A stretch of 64,000 nt of DNA from positions 62,001-126,000 of the forward strand of contig NZ_RJVP01000007.1 in assembly GCF_003730115.1 (NCBI RefSeq), given 5' to 3'. Within the stretch, counting starts at the first letter, position 1. Every line of letters starts with the position of its first letter. The position numbers were made by a program, and so were the translations under genes. A model generated the notes under the pieces. That model ran no database searches. It was not told where the DNA came from and worked only from the letters and a program-made list of their open reading frames with translations. Positions 60,453 through 64,000 of this stretch are shown here, piece after piece. The DNA is from Pseudomethylobacillus aquaticus. Its GTDB lineage: Bacteria > Pseudomonadota > Gammaproteobacteria > Burkholderiales > Methylophilaceae.

Positions 60453-62726
60453 ATGATTGCGCAAGAACTGGAAGTCTCTCTGCATATGGCCTTCATGGAC
60501 GCCCGCCAGAAGCGCCATGAACTGATCACGGTCGAGCACCTGCTGCTGGCCATGATCGACAACCCGACCGCAGCCGAAGTGCTGCGTGCCTGCGGTGCCA
60601 ACCTCGATCAGCTGCGTCGCGAACTGACGCGTTACATCGAAGAACATACCCCGCTGGTGGCTGGCACTGAAGAAGTCGACACCCAACCCACGCTGGGCTT
60701 CCAGCGTGTGATCCAGCGCGCCATCCTGCATGTGCAATCCTCCGGCAAGAAGGAAGTCACCGGCGCCAATGTGCTGGTCGCTATCTATGGCGAAAAAGAC
60801 TCGCACGCGGTGTTCTTCCTGCACCAGCAGGGCGTCACCCGTCTCGACATCGTCAACTTCATCTCGCATGGCGTCGCCAAGGTGGCAGATGGCAGCAATG
60901 CCAAGCGCAGTGAAACCGAGCAGGAAAACGACACCGAAGCCACGCCGGCTGGTGCGCTGGAGAACTTCACCCAGAACCTGAACCAGCAAGTGCTGGCTGG
61001 CAAGATCGACCCGCTGATCGGCCGCGACCACGAACTGGAACGCGTGATCCAGACCCTGTGCCGCCGCCGCAAGAACAACCCGCTGCTGGTCGGTGAGGCT
61101 GGTGTAGGCAAGACCGCAATCGCCGAAGGGCTGGCGCGCCGTATCGTGGAAGGCAATGTGCCCGACGTGCTGGCCAATGCCACCATCTATTCGCTGGACA
61201 TGGGCGCCCTGCTGGCGGGGACCAAGTACCGTGGTGATTTCGAGCAACGTCTCAAAGCCGTGATGAAAAAGCTGGGCGAGCAGGCAGACGCCGTGCTGTT
61301 CATCGATGAGATCCACACCCTGATCGGGGCCGGTGCGGCCAGCGGCGGTACACTGGACGCTTCCAATCTGCTCAAGCCTGCCTTGTCCAACGGCTCGCTG
61401 AAGTGCATAGGCGCGACCACTTACCAGGAATACCGTGGCATCTTCGAGAAAGATCACGCCCTGTCACGCCGCTTCCAGAAGATCGACGTGAACGAGCCCA
61501 GCGTGGCGGAGACCGTGGAGATCCTCAAGGGTCTCAAGTCACGTTTCGAAGCGCATCACAGCGTGAAATACACGACGTCTGCACTCAGCACGGCAGCCGA
61601 ACTGTCGGCCAAATACATCAATGACAGACACCTGCCGGACAAGGCCATCGATGTCATCGACGAGGCCGGTGCTGCGCAGCGCATCCTGCCCAAATCCAAG
61701 CAGAAAAAAGTCATCGGCAACAAAGAGATTGAAGACATCATCGCCAAGATCGCGCGCATCCCGCCGCGCAACATCTCGTCGGACGATCGCAACGCCCTGA
61801 AGACACTGGATCGTGACCTGAAAAGCGTGGTATTCGGCCAGGACAAGGCCATCGACGCACTGGCTTCCGCCATCAAGATGGCACGTAGCGGCCTGGGCAA
61901 CACCCAGAAGCCGATCGGCTCCTTCCTGTTCTCCGGGCCCACCGGCGTGGGCAAGACCGAAGTCGCGCGCCAACTGGCTTACACGCTGGGTATCGAACTG
62001 ATCCGCTTCGACATGTCCGAGTACATGGAACGTCATGCCGTGTCGCGCCTGATCGGTGCGCCGCCGGGCTATGTGGGCTTCGATCAGGGCGGCCTGCTCA
62101 CCGAAGCCATCACCAAGCAGCCATACAGCGTGTTACTGCTGGATGAGATCGAAAAAGCACATCCGGATATCTTCAACATTCTGCTGCAAGTGATGGATCA
62201 CGGTACGCTGACCGACAACAACGGCCGCAAGGCGGATTTCCGCAATGTGACCATCATCATGACCACCAATGCCGGCGCGGAGGCCATTTCCAAAACCAGC
62301 ATAGGCTTCACGCTGGGCAGCAGTGCGGGAGATGAACTGGCCGACATCAAGCGCCTGTTCACGCCAGAGTTCCGCAACCGTCTGGATGCCATCGTGTCGT
62401 TCGCGCCGCTGAGCGCTGACATCATCATGCGCGTGGTGGACAAGTTCCTGATCCAGCTGGAAGATCAGCTGCACGAGAAGAAAGTGGACGCCAGCTTCAC
62501 CGATGCCTTGAAAGCCTATCTGGCCAAGAAGGGCTTCGACCCGCTGATGGGTGCCCGCCCGATGGCACGCCTGATCCAGGACACCATACGTCGTGGTTTG
62601 GCAGACGAGCTACTGTTCGGACGACTGGCCAATGGCGGTGCTGTGATCGTCGACATCGACGAGAACCAGCAGCTCAAGCTGGTGTTCGAGCAAGCGGAAG
62701 AAAGCGCAGCGCCCAGCGTCGCCTGA
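60453..62726 (+). CDS. clpA: ATP-dependent Clp protease ATP-binding subunit ClpA
   Basis: 757 residues: N domain, first AAA+ domain ([20 protein letters not shown]), second AAA+ domain ([40 protein letters not shown]). Unfoldase for ClpP. No ClpB-type middle coil, so ClpA. Coupled with clpS. Confidence 0.98.
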   Translation: MIAQELEVSLHMAFMDARQKRHELITVEHLLLAMIDNPTAAEVLRACGANLDQLRRELTRYIEEHTPLVAGTEEVDTQPTLGFQRVIQRAILHVQSSGKKEVTGANVLVAIYGEKDSHAVFFLHQQGVTRLDIVNFISHGVAKVADGSNAKRSETEQENDTEATPAGALENFTQNLNQQVLAGKIDPLIGRDHELERVIQTLCRRRKNNPLLVGEAGVGKTAIAEGLARRIVEGNVPDVLANATIYSLDMGALLAGTKYRGDFEQRLKAVMKKLGEQADAVLFIDEIHTLIGAGAASGGTLDASNLLKPALSNGSLKCIGATTYQEYRGIFEKDHALSRRFQKIDVNEPSVAETVEILKGLKSRFEAHHSVKYTTSALSTAAELSAKYINDRHLPDKAIDVIDEAGAAQRILPKSKQKKVIGNKEIEDIIAKIARIPPRNISSDDRNALKTLDRDLKSVVFGQDKAIDALASAIKMARSGLGNTQKPIGSFLFSGPTGVGKTEVARQLAYTLGIELIRFDMSEYMERHAVSRLIGAPPGYVGFDQGGLLTEAITKQPYSVLLLDEIEKAHPDIFNILLQVMDHGTLTDNNGRKADFRNVTIIMTTNAGAEAISKTSIGFTLGSSAGDELADIKRLFTPEFRNRLDAIVSFAPLSADIIMRVVDKFLIQLEDQLHEKKVDASFTDALKAYLAKKGFDPLMGARPMARLIQDTIRRGLADELLFGRLANGGAVIVDIDENQQLKLVFEQAEESAAPSVA

Positions 62727-62771
62727 CTTCCGTCTGCAGACGGGATTCCAGCCTGCAGATTGCAATGCAAC

Positions 62772-62811
62772 AAAAGCCGCATCCCGCCCCTAGGCCTGAT
62801 GCGGCTTTTTT
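62772..62811 (+). terminator. intrinsic terminator after clpA
   Basis: AAAAGCCGCATC at 62772-62783 and GATGCGGCTTTTTT at 62798-62811, perfect stem with a T-run, 45 bp after clpA. It may also serve the convergent GST-like gene. Confidence 0.92.
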
Positions 62812-62835
62812 ATGCCTGCATGCGCTATCGCTACC

Positions 62836-63495
62836 TTAGTGATCTGCCGGCGGGATGAGCAAGGAAGCGGGCTGCCCGGCTTGCCAGGTGGGCAATTTCA
62901 CCATGATGTGCTCGAACAGCGCGCTTTGCAGCCAGCCGGTCAGCCAGCCACGCAACTGTGGATAAGGTGCCTCTGAAAACCATGCGGTATCCACCATGGC
63001 AAATTGCCGGACGAAGGGGAAGACGGCGACATCGGCCCAACTGGCCGTGTTGCCCAGCAACTGAGCATGTGACTGCAAACGCAGCTCCAGCTTGTGCAGG
63101 AACTGCTCGCCAGCAGCCCGCTGTTCCTGTGCGGATGGGCCAGGATGACGTTGCGGATACTTGTAACCATCCAGTGCGCGCTTGAAGTCGGTGTCGTTCT
63201 CGTCCACCAAGGCATCCGCGCGTTGAAGATCACCACTCGACGCCGCTTTTAACCAGCCTTGCGGGTCGGCCTGCCGCAGCGCCCAGGCCATGATGCTGCG
63301 GCTCTGATCGATGACGGTGCCGTCCTCCAGCACCAGCACCGGCACGGTCGCTTTGGGCGAAGCGGCCAGCAACTCGGCAGGTTTGTCTCGCAAGGCGATC
63401 TCGCGCACTTCCACCTGCGTCCCGCTGACATACAAGGCCATGCGTGCCCGCATGGCATACGGACAACGTCGATACGAATAAAGCACGGGGCGCAT
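62836..63495 (-). CDS. glutathione S-transferase family protein
   Basis: 219 residues: thioredoxin-fold start VLYSYRRCPYAMRARMAL with a CPYA motif, PKATVPVLVLEDGTVIDQSR (cis-Pro and the ES/QS glutathione-binding site) and a helical C-terminal domain. The CPYA cysteine suggests a glutaredoxin-like or omega-class activity rather than classic conjugation. Substrate unknown. Confidence 0.88.
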   Translation of the reverse strand: MRPVLYSYRRCPYAMRARMALYVSGTQVEVREIALRDKPAELLAASPKATVPVLVLEDGTVIDQSRSIMAWALRQADPQGWLKAASSGDLQRADALVDENDTDFKRALDGYKYPQRHPGPSAQEQRAAGEQFLHKLELRLQSHAQLLGNTASWADVAVFPFVRQFAMVDTAWFSEAPYPQLRGWLTGWLQSALFEHIMVKLPTWQAGQPASLLIPPADH

Positions 63496-63537
63496 CAGCA
63501 GTTCGCAAGCAACAGCAAGTCCGATAGCAACCCTGGC

Positions 63538-64000
63538 TTAGCCCAGTGCCCGGCAGGCTTCGCGCACCAGCGCCGGGCCACGATACACCAGGCCACTATA
63601 CAACTGCACCAGGCTGGCGCCCGCTGCGACCTTCTCGGCGGCATCTTCCCCAGTCAGGATGCCACCCACGCCAATGATGGGTAGCGCGCCCTGCAGACGT
63701 GACGCCAGTTGCCGGATCACCAGGTTGGACGCTTCACGCACCGGCGCGCCGGACAGGCCGCCCGTCTCGGTGGCATTGCTCATGCCTTCGACCTTGGCAC
63801 GGGACAGGGTGGTGTTGGTGGCGATGACGCCATCGAACTGATGTTGCATGAGCAGATCAGCGATTTCGTTGATCTGCTCTGATTCCAGATCTGGCGCGAT
63901 CTTGAGCGCGATCGGCACATAACGGCCGTAACGCTGGCTGAGATCGGTTTGCGCCTGTTTCAATGCCGCCAGCAAGGCGGACAACGCGTCCTTCTCTTGC
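63538..64000 (-). CDS. pyrD: dihydroorotate dehydrogenase (quinone), C-terminal part
   Basis: The frame is open to the window edge, so the N-terminus is missing. Visible: PIALKIAPDLESEQINEIAD, GVIATNTTLSR, GGLSGAPVREASNLVIRQLA, PIIGVGGILTGEDAAEKVAA and ASLVQLYSGLVYRGPALV, all typical of class 2 PyrD (FMN site and membrane-associated, ubiquinone-using). Pyrimidine synthesis. Confidence 0.96.
   Translation of the reverse strand, partial: QEKDALSALLAALKQAQTDLSQRYGRYVPIALKIAPDLESEQINEIADLLMQHQFDGVIATNTTLSRAKVEGMSNATETGGLSGAPVREASNLVIRQLASRLQGALPIIGVGGILTGEDAAEKVAAGASLVQLYSGLVYRGPALVREACRALG

Noticed and set aside
60300-61457. 385-codon ORF antisense to clpS/clpA
   Set aside because: Shadow of clpA; composition typical of reverse reading of a GC-rich gene.

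Overview
The window looks like a chromosomal segment of a betaproteobacterium, GC-rich (roughly 57% by eye). The gene orders thrS-infC-rpmI-rplT-pheS-pheT-ihfA-merR, pcnB-folK-dNK-panB-panC and tgt-yajC-secD-secF, together with the cbb3 oxidase cluster, are typical of Nitrosomonadales/Methylophilaceae-type bacteria. The family assignment is an inference; no rRNA gene is present to settle it.

Layout. 1-6.2 kb: end of a cbb3 cytochrome oxidase operon (ccoO partial, ccoQ, ccoP) and its assembly genes (ccoG, an enlarged ccoH, ccoI). 6.2-8.7 kb: accessory DNA with small unknown ORFs, a short decayed CRISPR array of 4 repeats and a broken Mu-type virion gene (gpG). 8.7-14.0 kb: a large type I-E CRISPR array of 87 repeats and 86 spacers, read on the minus strand from a leader next to cas2. 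14.0-22.8 kb: a complete type I-E cas locus on the minus strand (cas3, cas8e/cse1, cse2, cas7e, cas5e, cas6e, cas1, cas2). 23-32.6 kb: pcnB, folK, a deoxynucleoside kinase, panB, panC, panD, rsfS, rlmH, a photolyase, a secreted serine protease and a Sel1 protein. 32.6-40.7 kb: tRNA-Pro, merR, ihfA, pheT, pheS, rplT, rpmI, infC, thrS and tRNA-Val. 40.9-47.4 kb: a small membrane protein, a response regulator with a hybrid sensor kinase, a TonB-dependent receptor, an alternative oxidase and tRNA-Lys. 47.5-64 kb: ffh, a YpjD-type protein, a HAD phosphatase, an EamA transporter, leuA, pssA, tgt, yajC-secD-secF, a CorC/HlyC-type protein, clpS-clpA, a GST-like protein and the end of pyrD.

The strongest unusual signal lies between cas3 and cas8e (19.86-20.07 kb). 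The plus strand carries a single crRNA-like unit made of two diverged repeats around a spacer-like segment of exactly 32 nt. The first repeat keeps the full 8-nt crRNA handle; the second has changed both sides of its stem while keeping the pairing. The first 14 nt of the spacer-like segment match a site 70-110 bp upstream, next to an AAG trinucleotide (the classical type I-E PAM). The only mismatches in that stretch are at positions 6 and 12, the positions that type I-E Cascade flips out. This is the architecture of CreTA/CreR-type guides, which direct Cascade to repress a neighbouring promoter. An 18-codon hydrophobic mini-ORF starts inside the target, and a 57-codon membrane-protein ORF overlaps the start of cas8e; both are candidate controlled genes.

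Other points of note: PheS carries an AT-rich, apparently foreign N-terminal part with about 75 extra residues; one CRISPR spacer encodes an intrinsic terminator in the direction of array transcription; two adjacent spacers come from the same locus on opposite strands; a perfect 11-bp inverted repeat separates the interference genes from cas1-cas2; and infC appears to start with ATA.
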